In this document: one piece after another, positions 14,894 through 21,103 of the stretch
Layout: every line of letters starts with the position of its first letter
Position numbering within the stretch: position 1 is the stretch's first letter
Origin: an uncultured Lachnospiraceae bacterium
Lineage (GTDB): Bacteria; Bacillota; Clostridia; Lachnospirales; Lachnospiraceae
Assembly: GCA_910577825.1 (NCBI GenBank)
Contig: CAJTOK010000056.1
Location: 1-21,103 of the forward strand
Reading direction: 5' to 3'
Length of the DNA stretch: 21,103 nt
Position numbers and translations under genes: made by a program
Notes under the pieces: generated by a model
The model's database searches: none
The model's input: the letters and a program-made list of their open reading frames with translations, nothing else
Told to the model about the DNA's origin: nothing

Positions 14894-15100
14894 TTAATTA
14901 GCCTGGATGCCGTACTTGCGGTTGAACTTGTCAATCGCACCACGTGCCTGGACAGTTTTCTGCTGGCCTGTGTAAAAAGAATGGCACTTTGAGCATACTT
15001 CCACATGTATCTCTTCCTTAGTTGAACCAGTTACAAATTCATTCCCACAGTTGCAGACAACTTTTGCCTGGTAATAATTTGGATGAATTCCTTCTCTCAT
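14894..15100 (-). CDS. rpmE: 50S ribosomal protein L31 (zinc-binding form)
   Basis: L31 is a small protein of the large ribosomal subunit that helps bridge to the 30S subunit. From the chosen start it has 68 aa. It begins M-R-E-G-I-H-P-N-Y and carries the four zinc ligands Cys16, Cys18, Cys36 and Cys39, so this is the C+ form, which can act as a zinc store in other bacteria. An earlier in-frame ATG (15115) would add five residues, but GGAGG overlaps that codon and is ideally placed 8 bases before the ATG at 15100. It has its own promoter near 15205-15233 right after the rho stop, and a strong terminator downstream. Confidence 0.96.
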   Translation of the reverse strand: MREGIHPNYYQAKVVCNCGNEFVTGSTKEEIHVEVCSKCHSFYTGQQKTVQARGAIDKFNRKYGIQAN

Positions 15101-15204
15101 TATTATAACCTCCATTCTGCAGTCCCGTAGTACAACATGTCCTTATATAATGCACTATGGACAGCAAATAAATAAGCAAATTATTATTAAAACACAACTT
15201 CCTA

Positions 15205-15233
15205 AGTATAACATACAAAATATTCTAATGCAA
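15205..15233 (-). promoter_or_regulatory. Probable sigma-A promoter for rpmE
   Basis: On the minus strand TTGCAT (15233-15228), a 17-base spacer and TATACT (15210-15205) sit immediately after the rho stop codon, giving rpmE a leader of about 100 bases. Confidence 0.6.
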
Positions 15234-15240
15234 TATATTT

Positions 15241-16743
15241 CTACACAATTTTTATTTTCTTTATTGTCTGGATAAATTCCATATTGCTTTTAGTCCTGCG
15301 GAAAGTGTCAATAATACGCTCAACTGCTTCATCTGCCCTGTTCCCGTTAAATGCTTTTCTTATAAGGAAATTAGCCTCTATCTCGTCTTGTGTAAGAAGC
15401 AAATCATCACGCCTTGTACTTGACTTTGGCAAATCAATGGCAGGGAATACACGTTTTTCAGAAAGTTTCCTGTCAAGCACTATCTCCATATTTCCAGTTC
15501 CCTTAAATTCTTCAAACACAACATCATCCATTTTGCTTCCAGTATCAACAAGTGCTGTTGCAAGTATTGTAAGGCTTCCTCCCTCACGCATGTTCCTTGC
15601 TGCCCCGAAAAACCTTTTTGGCATATGGAGTGCAGTCGGGTCAAGCCCGCCCGACAGTGTACGCCCGCTTGGCTGTACAGTAAGGTTATATGCCCTTGCA
15701 AGCCTTGTAATGCTGTCAAGCAGTATCATAACATCTTTGCCATGTTCAACAAGGCGTTTTGCCCTTTCAATAACCATTTCTGATACTCTTTTATGGTTTT
15801 CTGGGAGTTCATCAAATGTTGAATATATTACATCAACATTATGTCCCATAATTGATTCTTTTATATCTGTAACTTCTTCAGGCCTCTCATCAATAAGAAG
15901 CACAATAAGGTGCATATTCGGATGGTTTGTCTTAACAGCCTTTGCAACCTGCTTTAATAATGTAGTCTTGCCAGTTTTGGGCTGTGATACAATCATTCCA
16001 CGCTGTCCCTTGCCAATAGGTGAAATTAAATCCATCATACGCATGGAAACAGGCCCGCCTGGCATTTCAAGCCTTATCCTTTCATTTGGGAATACTGGTG
16101 TCAGCTGCTCAAATTTAACCCTGCGTATAATCCTGTCAGGATTAACACCATTTACATTACGGATATATAAAAGTGCGCCAAACTTCTCATTCTGGTTACG
16201 CACCCTTACATTCCCTTTAAGTATATCACCTGTACGCAGATGGTATTTTCTTATAAGTGCTGGTGAAACATATACATCTTCATCACCAGGAAGATAATTA
16301 TCACACCTTATAAACCCATACCCTTCCTGCATAACTTCAAGTATACCCTCGCGTACCTCTCCGCTGTCAAGCTGTTCCATATCACTTGGCTGTATATTAT
16401 TCTGGTCATTTCTGTTATTGTTAGAATTATTATTTCCGCTGCTGCCATTGCTGTTACTGGCATTATTACTGTTCCTTGCCGCACTTTTAGCATGTACAGG
16501 CCTTTTGCCTTTCTCCTCTTCAGTTTCTGTTTTGTTATCTTTAAGAGTTTTTTTAACTGTTTTATTATTACTGCCGCCACTTTCTGTTTCTTCTCCTGCT
16601 GTGCCATTGCTGCTGTTATCCTTTTCCAGCTCAAGAATCTTTTCAAGAAGTTCCTGCTTCTTATATGTAGTTACATTCTTTAAGCCTAACCTTCTACCTT
16701 CAATACGCAATTCCACAAGTGACATTTTCTGAAAATCTGACAT
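15241..16743 (-). CDS. rho: Transcription termination factor Rho with Asn/Ser-rich N-terminal insertion
   Basis: Rho is a hexameric RNA helicase that ends transcription of untranslated RNA. The 500-aa protein has the N-terminal Rho-N helical part (about 5-42), then a low-complexity insert (about 43-125). That insert is Glu/Lys/Thr-rich first and then Asn/Ser-rich at 91-117, where 14 of 26 residues are Asn. The cold-shock-like RNA-binding domain (about 130-205) includes G-Y-G-F-I-R and D-V-Y-V-S-P. The ATPase has Walker A Q-P-K-T-G-K-T-T at 254-261, catalytic D-E-R-P-E-E, and Walker B I-L-L-D-S-I-T-R. Core length is complete. The ATG has AGAGG 6 bases upstream. Expression probably starts at the promoter near 16917-16945, leaving a leader of about 165 bases. 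Confidence 0.97.
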   Translation of the reverse strand: MSDFQKMSLVELRIEGRRLGLKNVTTYKKQELLEKILELEKDNSSNGTAGEETESGGSNNKTVKKTLKDNKTETEEEKGKRPVHAKSAARNSNNASNSNGSSGNNNSNNNRNDQNNIQPSDMEQLDSGEVREGILEVMQEGYGFIRCDNYLPGDEDVYVSPALIRKYHLRTGDILKGNVRVRNQNEKFGALLYIRNVNGVNPDRIIRRVKFEQLTPVFPNERIRLEMPGGPVSMRMMDLISPIGKGQRGMIVSQPKTGKTTLLKQVAKAVKTNHPNMHLIVLLIDERPEEVTDIKESIMGHNVDVIYSTFDELPENHKRVSEMVIERAKRLVEHGKDVMILLDSITRLARAYNLTVQPSGRTLSGGLDPTALHMPKRFFGAARNMREGGSLTILATALVDTGSKMDDVVFEEFKGTGNMEIVLDRKLSEKRVFPAIDLPKSSTRRDDLLLTQDEIEANFLIRKAFNGNRADEAVERIIDTFRRTKSNMEFIQTIKKIKIV

Positions 16744-16916
16744 AATTAACCTCTTTCTTTATTAATGTATATTAACCAGCAGCTGTATTACTGTGGTTGT
16801 TGTTGCTTACGCAATAATAGGAATTGTATAACTCTCGGAAATTAAACAGAATTAATAGAAATAATATACAATGTCCAGATGTTAAACACAGGGTCTGGCA
16901 TTCCACTCCTATAACT

Positions 16917-16945
16917 AATATACACAATAAGTTCCATATTGTAAA
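16917..16945 (-). promoter_or_regulatory. Probable sigma-A promoter for rho
   Basis: On the minus strand TTTACA (16945-16940), a 17-base spacer and TATATT (16922-16917) predict a start near 16910, about 165 bases before the rho ATG. A leader of this length could allow attenuation, as rho is self-regulated in other bacteria. Confidence 0.5.
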
Positions 16946-16953
16946 GTAAATTC

Positions 16954-16982
16954 TTGTTTTAAAAATAATTGTGTGATATCAT
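16954..16982 (+). promoter_or_regulatory. Possible promoter for the malic enzyme gene
   Basis: TTGTTT (16954-16959), a 17-base spacer and TATCAT (16977-16982) lie about 90 bases before the malic enzyme start. The match is moderate and the region is very AT-rich, so chance matches are likely. Confidence 0.35.
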
Positions 16983-17070
16983 TGGTATTATATGTATTAT
17001 TATATATGGCTGTATACTACTTTATTTTGTTACAACTAATACTAATTTTATATAAATGGAGGTTTTTAAT

Positions 17071-18225
17071 ATGGATAACAGCAGTAAAGCAGCAGCTCTC
17101 CATAAGGAATGGGGCGGAAAGATAAGCACAGTCCCTAAATGCCATGTAAATTCAAGGGAAGACCTTGCAATGGCATATACGCCGGGAGTTGCAGAACCTT
17201 GTAAAATTATTGCAAATGATAAGGATGAAGCTTATAATTATACAATTAAATCCAATACAGTGGCAGTTGTTTCTGACGGCAGCGCAGTTCTAGGGCTTGG
17301 CAATATAGGCCCTCTGGCGGCAATGCCGGTTATGGAAGGAAAAGCTGTTTTATTTAAGGAATTTGGCGGCATTAACGCATTCCCAATATGCCTTGGTACA
17401 CAGGATACCGAAGAAATCATAAAGACAGTTATAAATATTGCCCCTGCTTTTGGCGGCATTAACCTTGAAGATATTTCTGCCCCACGGTGTTTTGAAATTG
17501 AAGAACGCCTTAAAAAAGAACTTGATATCCCTGTATTCCATGATGACCAGCATGGTACTGCCATTGTTGTGCTGGCAGGGATTATTAATGCAATGAAGGT
17601 TACTGGCAGGACAAAGGAGGACTGTTATATTGTTATAAATGGTGCTGGTTCTGCAGGCATTGCAATAACAAAACTTTTATTAAGGTATGGTTTTAAAGAT
17701 ATTGTAATGTGTGATAAATCTGGCATTATTTCCCCTTCCACACCTGGCCTTAACTGGATGCAGGAGAAAATGGCAAAAGTTACAAACCTTTCCGGCAAAA
17801 CAGGCACACTTGCTGATGCCTTAAAAGGCGCAGATATTTTTGTCGGGGTTTCTGCACCTGGCATTGTTTCGGAGGAAATGGCAGCATCAATGGCAAAAGA
17901 TGCAATTATATTTGCAATGGCAAACCCTGTCCCTGAAATTATGCCTGGCATTGCCAAAAAGGCAGGTGCAAGGGTTATAGGCACAGGGCGTTCTGATTTT
18001 CCTAACCAGGTAAATAATGTTGTTGCATTTCCAGGGATTTTTAAAGGCGCACTTGAAGGCCATGCTTCCCAGATTACAGAGGAAATGAAGCTTGCTGCTG
18101 CCATTGCCATAGCAGGGCTTGTAGATGATAAAGATTTAAATGAGGACAATATAATGCCTGAAGCTTTTGACCCGCGTGTTGCTGACGTTGTAGCAAATGC
18201 AGTAAAATCAAATATAAACCAATGA
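17071..18225 (+). CDS. Malic enzyme (oxaloacetate-decarboxylating malate dehydrogenase)
   Basis: Malic enzyme converts malate to pyruvate and CO2 while reducing NAD or NADP. At 384 aa it is the short bacterial form without the phosphotransacetylase-like extension. Visible features are A-Y-T-P-G-V-A-E-P-C with catalytic Tyr36, the S-D-G-S-A-V-L-G-L-G-N-I-G-P segment (68-81), Lys91 in V-M-E-G-K-A, the metal-binding N-L-E-D near 131-134 and H-D-D-Q-H-G-T-A near 157-164, and the dinucleotide fold G-A-G-S-A-G at 191-196. Cofactor choice is not decided by eye. The ATG at 17071 is chosen over 17056 because GGAGG (17058-17062) lies 8 bases before it. Its TGA stop overlaps the ATG of the decayed radical SAM gene. 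Confidence 0.95.
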   Translation: MDNSSKAAALHKEWGGKISTVPKCHVNSREDLAMAYTPGVAEPCKIIANDKDEAYNYTIKSNTVAVVSDGSAVLGLGNIGPLAAMPVMEGKAVLFKEFGGINAFPICLGTQDTEEIIKTVINIAPAFGGINLEDISAPRCFEIEERLKKELDIPVFHDDQHGTAIVVLAGIINAMKVTGRTKEDCYIVINGAGSAGIAITKLLLRYGFKDIVMCDKSGIISPSTPGLNWMQEKMAKVTNLSGKTGTLADALKGADIFVGVSAPGIVSEEMAASMAKDAIIFAMANPVPEIMPGIAKKAGARVIGTGRSDFPNQVNNVVAFPGIFKGALEGHASQITEEMKLAAAIAIAGLVDDKDLNEDNIMPEAFDPRVADVVANAVKSNINQ

Positions 18226-18776
18226 GGCGCTGGGGGGGGACAAGCCTTATTATTCCCTTGATTACTACCTTAAACAGACATTTGGATGTAAAGTATATAA
18301 AATAGCACTTGATGGCGGCATGACATGCCCTAACAGGGATGGGACTAAAGGCGCGGATATACACTTGATGTTTTTAATGACACTGTAAAAGAACTGAGGA
18401 AACGCAATATTTATGTTGTTGTACATATTATCACCGGGCTTCCTGGTGAAAGTACAGAAGATATAATAGAAACTATCCATTATCTTAATAAAATGGATAT
18501 CCAGGGAATAAAATTCCATCTTCTTCATATACTTAAAAATACAGGGCTTGCCAGTATGGCGGATAAAATACATATTTACTCTGAAGAAGAGTATATCCGC
18601 CTTATATTACGCTGTATAAGTGAACTTTCACCTGATATAACTATACACCGCCTGACAGGCGATGGCCCAAAAAACCTGTTAATTGCCCGTTGTGGAGCTG
18701 CAATAAAAAACACGTTTTAAATGCCATATCGCATGAATTAAAAAAATCAGGTGTATACCAGGGTATGTTACTGTAA
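18222..18776 (+). pseudogene. Decayed TIGR01212-type radical SAM protein gene (frameshifts and internal deletion)
   Basis: Fragments in three frames match one radical SAM protein of the TIGR01212/YhcC type. The first piece reads Y-Y-S-L-D-Y-Y-L-K, V-Y-K-I-A-L-D-G-G-M and C-P-N-R-D-G-T-K-G; it is out of frame with the start ATG because a G tract at 18232-18239 has 8 G where 7 would fit. About 120 residues, including two of the three cluster-binding cysteines, are then missing. A second piece from 18364 reads D-V-F-N-D-T-V-K-E-L-R, H-I-I-T-G-L-P-G-E and H-R-L-T-G-D-G-P-K. One base is lost near 18688, after which W-S-C-N-K-K and a C-terminal tail ending at 18776 continue in another frame. With cluster ligands gone it cannot be functional as a radical SAM enzyme. 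Confidence 0.88.
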
Positions 18777-18801
18777 TAATTTTACCAGAAAGAAGGATTG
18801 C

Positions 18802-19323
18802 ATGACATCAGAATCATTAAAACTGTACAAATTAATAATTTTATATTTTTTAAGCAAGACGAAACAGCCCATGCCAAATTCCATTATTTCTGACTTTATA
18901 CTTGCTAATGGCTATACAGATTATTTCTCCATACAACAGACACTTGCTAACCTTACAGAAGATAAAATGATTAATGCAGAACAGACACATTCCGCTTCTT
19001 ACTATATGATAACACCATCAGGAAAAGAAACCCTCGGTTTCTTTGGAAACCAGCTTCCTGATGATACAAAATTCCAGATTGATAATTACCTTAATGAAAA
19101 TAAAGTGAATATTGTGCAGAACAGCACTATACATACTGACTTCACACAAATAAAACCTGGCGAATACCTTGCAAAGGTTTCTATTGTTGAACGTGGCAGT
19201 ATTATACTTGAACTGGCATTAAACCTTCCTACAGAGGAGGAAGCTATACAGGCATGCAGGCTTTTCAAGAAAAAAAATGAAGCTATTTATGCGTACCTTT
19301 TAAAAAGCCTTACCATGGAATAA
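18802..19323 (+). CDS. DUF4364 family protein (winged-helix-like)
   Basis: This 173-aa protein resembles DUF4364, a small Clostridia family of unknown function. The first about 75 residues look like a winged helix: a helix L-Y-K-L-I-I-L-Y-F-L, a second near S-I-I-S-D-F-I-L, and a third near S-I-Q-Q-T-L-A-N-L, then a wing around Y-Y-M-I-T-P-S-G-K-E-T-L, which resembles PadR-like regulators. The C-terminal half has alternating strands (Y-L-A-K-V-S-I-V-E-R-G, I-I-L-E-L-A-L-N-L) and a closing helix. An ATG-free upstream extension from 18751 is possible, but AGAAGGA lies just before the ATG at 18802. DNA binding is an inference from shape only. It follows the decayed radical SAM gene by 25 bp. Confidence 0.8.
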   Translation: MTSESLKLYKLIILYFLSKTKQPMPNSIISDFILANGYTDYFSIQQTLANLTEDKMINAEQTHSASYYMITPSGKETLGFFGNQLPDDTKFQIDNYLNENKVNIVQNSTIHTDFTQIKPGEYLAKVSIVERGSIILELALNLPTEEEAIQACRLFKKKNEAIYAYLLKSLTME

Positions 19324-19351
19324 TGTTATTATGCGGCTGTGCATATTTATT

Positions 19352-19388
19352 ATACCAGAAGCCCTGTTATTTCCAGGACTTCCGGTAT
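19352..19388 (-). terminator. 15-bp hairpin between convergent DUF4364 and tyrS genes
   Basis: The arms 19352-19366 and 19374-19388 pair across a 7-base loop. In minus-strand RNA all 15 positions pair, two as G-U; in plus-strand RNA those two become A-C mismatches. The stem therefore favours the tyrS transcript, whose stop is 44 bases away, though the U-run after it is poor. Confidence 0.5.
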
Positions 19389-19431
19389 TTATCTAAAAAC
19401 ATTTAATTATGCCGCTTTGTACCTTGTTTCA

Positions 19432-20658
19432 TCATTCTTTATAAACCACTTTTACAAATTTCTTTTTGCCGCGTTTTAATATAACGCCATCTCCAGCTAT
19501 TTGTTCTTTTGCAACCATTAATTTTGCATCAGCAGCTTTTTCACCGTCTATTGTAACACCACCCTGTTCCACATTGCGGCGTGCCTCTGCATTTGATGGT
19601 GCAAGCCCTGCTCTTACAAGAAGTTTCAATATGCCAATCTGGCCGTCCTCAAAATCTGCCTCTGCAAGTTCTGCTACTGGCATATCTGCCGCACTTCCGC
19701 TTGAAAAAAGTGCCCTTGCGCCTTCTTTTGCCTTTACTGCTTCCTCTTCACCATGTACAAGTTTTGTTAATTCAAACGCAAGTATTTCTTTAGCCTCATT
19801 TAACTGGCTTCCCTCCCATTTATCCATTTCATTAATCTGTTCTAACGGAAGGAAAGTAAGCATACGCAGGCATTTTAAAACATCAGCATCCGCCACATTC
19901 CTCCAGTACTGGTAGAAATCAAACGGGCTTGTTTTTGCAGGGTCAAGCCATACAGCACCTGACTGTGTTTTGCCCATCTTCTTGCCTTCAGAATTAAGAA
20001 GCAGGTTAATTGTCATTGCATACGCATTTTTGCCAAGCTTACGGCGTATAAGCTCTGTACCGCCAAGCATATTGCTCCACTGGTCATCACCGCCAAATTC
20101 CATATTACAGCCATATTTCTGGTATAATGTAAAGAAGTCAAAGCTCTGCATTATCATATAATTAAATTCAAGGAATGTAAGCCCCTTTTCCATGCGCTGC
20201 TTATAACATTCAGCTGCAAGCATACGGTTTACTGAAAAATGCGGCCCTATTTCACGCATTACATCCATGTAATTCAGGTCCATAAGCCAGTCAGCATTAT
20301 TTACAAGCAATGCTTTTCCATCAGAGAAATCAATAAACCTTTCCATCTGCTTTTTAAAACATTCTACATTATGGTTAATCATTTCTACCGTCATCATCTG
20401 GCGCATATCCGTCCTGCCAGACGGGTCGCCAATCATAGCCGTGCCGCCGCCAATAAGGGCTATAGGCTTATTGCCTGCCATCTGCAGCCTTTTCATAAGG
20501 CATAATGCCATAAAATGCCCGGTATGCAGGCTGTCAGCCGTAGGGTCAAACCCTATATAAAACGTTGCCTTCCCATTGTTAATTAATTCCTTGATTTCTT
20601 CTTCGTCTGTCACCTGGGCAATAAGCCCGCGTGCTGTAAGTTCATCATATAATTCCAT
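19432..20658 (-). CDS. tyrS: Tyrosyl-tRNA synthetase
   Basis: TyrRS charges tRNA-Tyr with tyrosine. The 408-aa protein has the class I signatures: G-F-D-P-T-A-D-S-L-H-T-G-H with the HIGH-type motif at 45-48, tyrosine-pocket residues around Q-S-F-D-F (171-175) and G-G-D-D-Q-W (189-194), and the KMSKS-type loop K-M-G-K-T at 227-231. A C-terminal S4 RNA-binding domain (about 340-408) begins near the I-L-K-L-L-V segment. It is the TyrS (not TyrZ) type by length and the KMGKT loop. The ATG has AAAGGGG 7 bases upstream. A T-box leader and near-consensus promoter lie upstream, so it is controlled by uncharged tRNA-Tyr. Confidence 0.97.
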   Translation of the reverse strand: MELYDELTARGLIAQVTDEEEIKELINNGKATFYIGFDPTADSLHTGHFMALCLMKRLQMAGNKPIALIGGGTAMIGDPSGRTDMRQMMTVEMINHNVECFKKQMERFIDFSDGKALLVNNADWLMDLNYMDVMREIGPHFSVNRMLAAECYKQRMEKGLTFLEFNYMIMQSFDFFTLYQKYGCNMEFGGDDQWSNMLGGTELIRRKLGKNAYAMTINLLLNSEGKKMGKTQSGAVWLDPAKTSPFDFYQYWRNVADADVLKCLRMLTFLPLEQINEMDKWEGSQLNEAKEILAFELTKLVHGEEEAVKAKEGARALFSSGSAADMPVAELAEADFEDGQIGILKLLVRAGLAPSNAEARRNVEQGGVTIDGEKAADAKLMVAKEQIAGDGVILKRGKKKFVKVVYKE

Positions 20659-20700
20659 AATAATCCCCTTTCCGGTTTTAAATATTATATCCTATAGCAC

Positions 20701-20996
20701 AAAAAAGCCCTTCTGCCTGCATTATCTGAAACACAGGCAAAAGGACGGAATAACCGTGTTACCACCTTTTTTCACAACAGGTTCACACCTGCTGCCTCTA
20801 CAGGATACTACCATATCCCTGCATTATAACGGATGCACAGCCGTCTAAGCTTACAAGGCACTTTCCCTTAAAAAGAATGCCCTTCAGCCCGCTACTCCAG
20901 GATGTATTCACATACAGGTTCTGCTGTGCCTTCCATCACCCGGCTGCTTTCTATAAGCTTCCCCTTGCTGCTACTTCTTCCCTTCAACGTATTTAC
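20701..20996 (-). promoter_or_regulatory. Tyrosine T-box leader of tyrS
   Basis: This leader RNA binds uncharged tRNA-Tyr and then lets transcription continue. The conserved T-box GGTGGTAACACGG is at 20766-20754 (minus strand), and its ACGG/CCGT pairing forms the antiterminator. A UAC specifier (20906-20904) sits in the GAA-UAC-A context, followed by the conserved GGAGT of Stem I. A competing terminator stem lies at 20707-20746. The predicted RNA start is near 20996. Confidence 0.92.
20707..20746 (-). terminator. T-box attenuator terminator
   Basis: On the minus strand GTCCTTTTGCCTG pairs with CAGGCAGAAGGGC over 13 bp (two G-U pairs), followed directly by six T (20706-20701). Its 5' arm adjoins the antiterminator, as expected for a T-box switch. 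Confidence 0.88.
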
Positions 20997-21002
20997 GTGT
21001 GT

Positions 21003-21031
21003 ATTTTAACTGATATATTGTAATTTGTCAA
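21003..21031 (-). promoter_or_regulatory. Near-consensus sigma-A promoter of tyrS
   Basis: Perfect -35 TTGACA (21031-21026), 17-base spacer and -10 TAAAAT (21008-21003) on the minus strand place the start near 20996, at the 5' edge of the T-box leader. Confidence 0.85.
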
Positions 21032-21062
21032 ATAATTTATTTACAAACCTTCAATTAGTCTT

Positions 21063-21092
21063 TTGGACATGATATAAAAAATCTGTTATAAT
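21063..21092 (+). promoter_or_regulatory. Rightward promoter pointing out of the window
   Basis: TTGGAC (21063-21068), an 18-base spacer and a perfect TATAAT (21087-21092) predict a transcript running right, divergent from tyrS. Its gene lies beyond the window. Confidence 0.6.
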
Positions 21093-21103
21093 AGACAAGG
21101 GAA

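Larger units (their letters stand above)
16744..17070. other. Divergent intergenic region between rho and malic enzyme
   Basis: This AT-rich stretch holds no convincing gene. It carries a minus-strand promoter candidate for rho, a weaker plus-strand candidate for the malic enzyme, and the long rho leader. I see no strong hairpin terminator, T-box or known riboswitch in it. Confidence 0.7.

Noticed and set aside
15284..16297. A 337-codon open frame on the plus strand opposite rho
   Set aside because: It is an antisense shadow; rho is intact with every key motif and the frame lacks a proper ribosome site.
18232..18239. G8 tract as a live phase-variation switch
   Set aside because: The gene behind it also has a large deletion and a second frameshift, so slippage could not restore function.
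1..21103. tRNA or rRNA genes and CRISPR arrays
   Set aside because: No cloverleaf-like sequence ending in a T-arm pattern, no rRNA stretch and no regularly spaced short repeats were seen on either strand.

Overview
The window looks like a chromosomal segment from a low-GC member of the Clostridia, most likely Lachnospiraceae. The support is AT-rich DNA with strong AGGAGG-type ribosome sites, small lineage-typical families (a DUF6145-like protein and a DUF4364-like protein), a zinc-ribbon MscL, an Rho with a long Asn-rich insert, and a T-box in front of tyrS. The species cannot be named from the sequence alone. Most of it is ordinary housekeeping DNA on the minus strand; the accessory part is at the left edge.

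Left edge (1-1820): two near-identical tandem copies, 995 bp period, of an Rpn-family PD-(D/E)XK nuclease/putative transposase. The left copy runs off the window. Both carry a good internal ribosome site that could give a separate C-terminal protein. The downstream copy has lost the normal upstream ribosome site and promoter.

Second block (1856-10316, minus): a tightly packed run that probably starts at a sigma-A-like promoter near 10.3 kb. In transcription order it reads nfeD-like, SPFH protein, argF, birA, DUF6145-like, coaX, dihydrouridine synthase, D,D-carboxypeptidase, trxB, mscL. It joins membrane upkeep, arginine synthesis, two cofactor steps (biotin attachment, CoA synthesis), tRNA modification, cell-wall trimming and thiol redox.

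Third block (10342-16945, minus): rho, rpmE (own promoter, followed by a strong terminator), a DUF1385 membrane protein, prmC, prfA, a small antitoxin-like gene, and a TrmH/SpoU methyltransferase. This is a translation and termination group: PrmC methylates the release factor made by the next gene, prfA.

Right side: a divergent region (16744-17070) separates rho from a plus-strand malic enzyme. Overlapping the malic enzyme stop is a decayed TIGR01212-type radical SAM gene with three lesions, then a DUF4364 gene. Convergent to these is tyrS (minus), driven by a near-consensus promoter and a tyrosine-specific T-box leader. A second promoter points right out of the window at the extreme end.

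No tRNA, rRNA, CRISPR array or insertion sequence with inverted ends was found. The most interesting lead is the tandem Rpn pair, seen as a possible toxin with an intragenic antitoxin.
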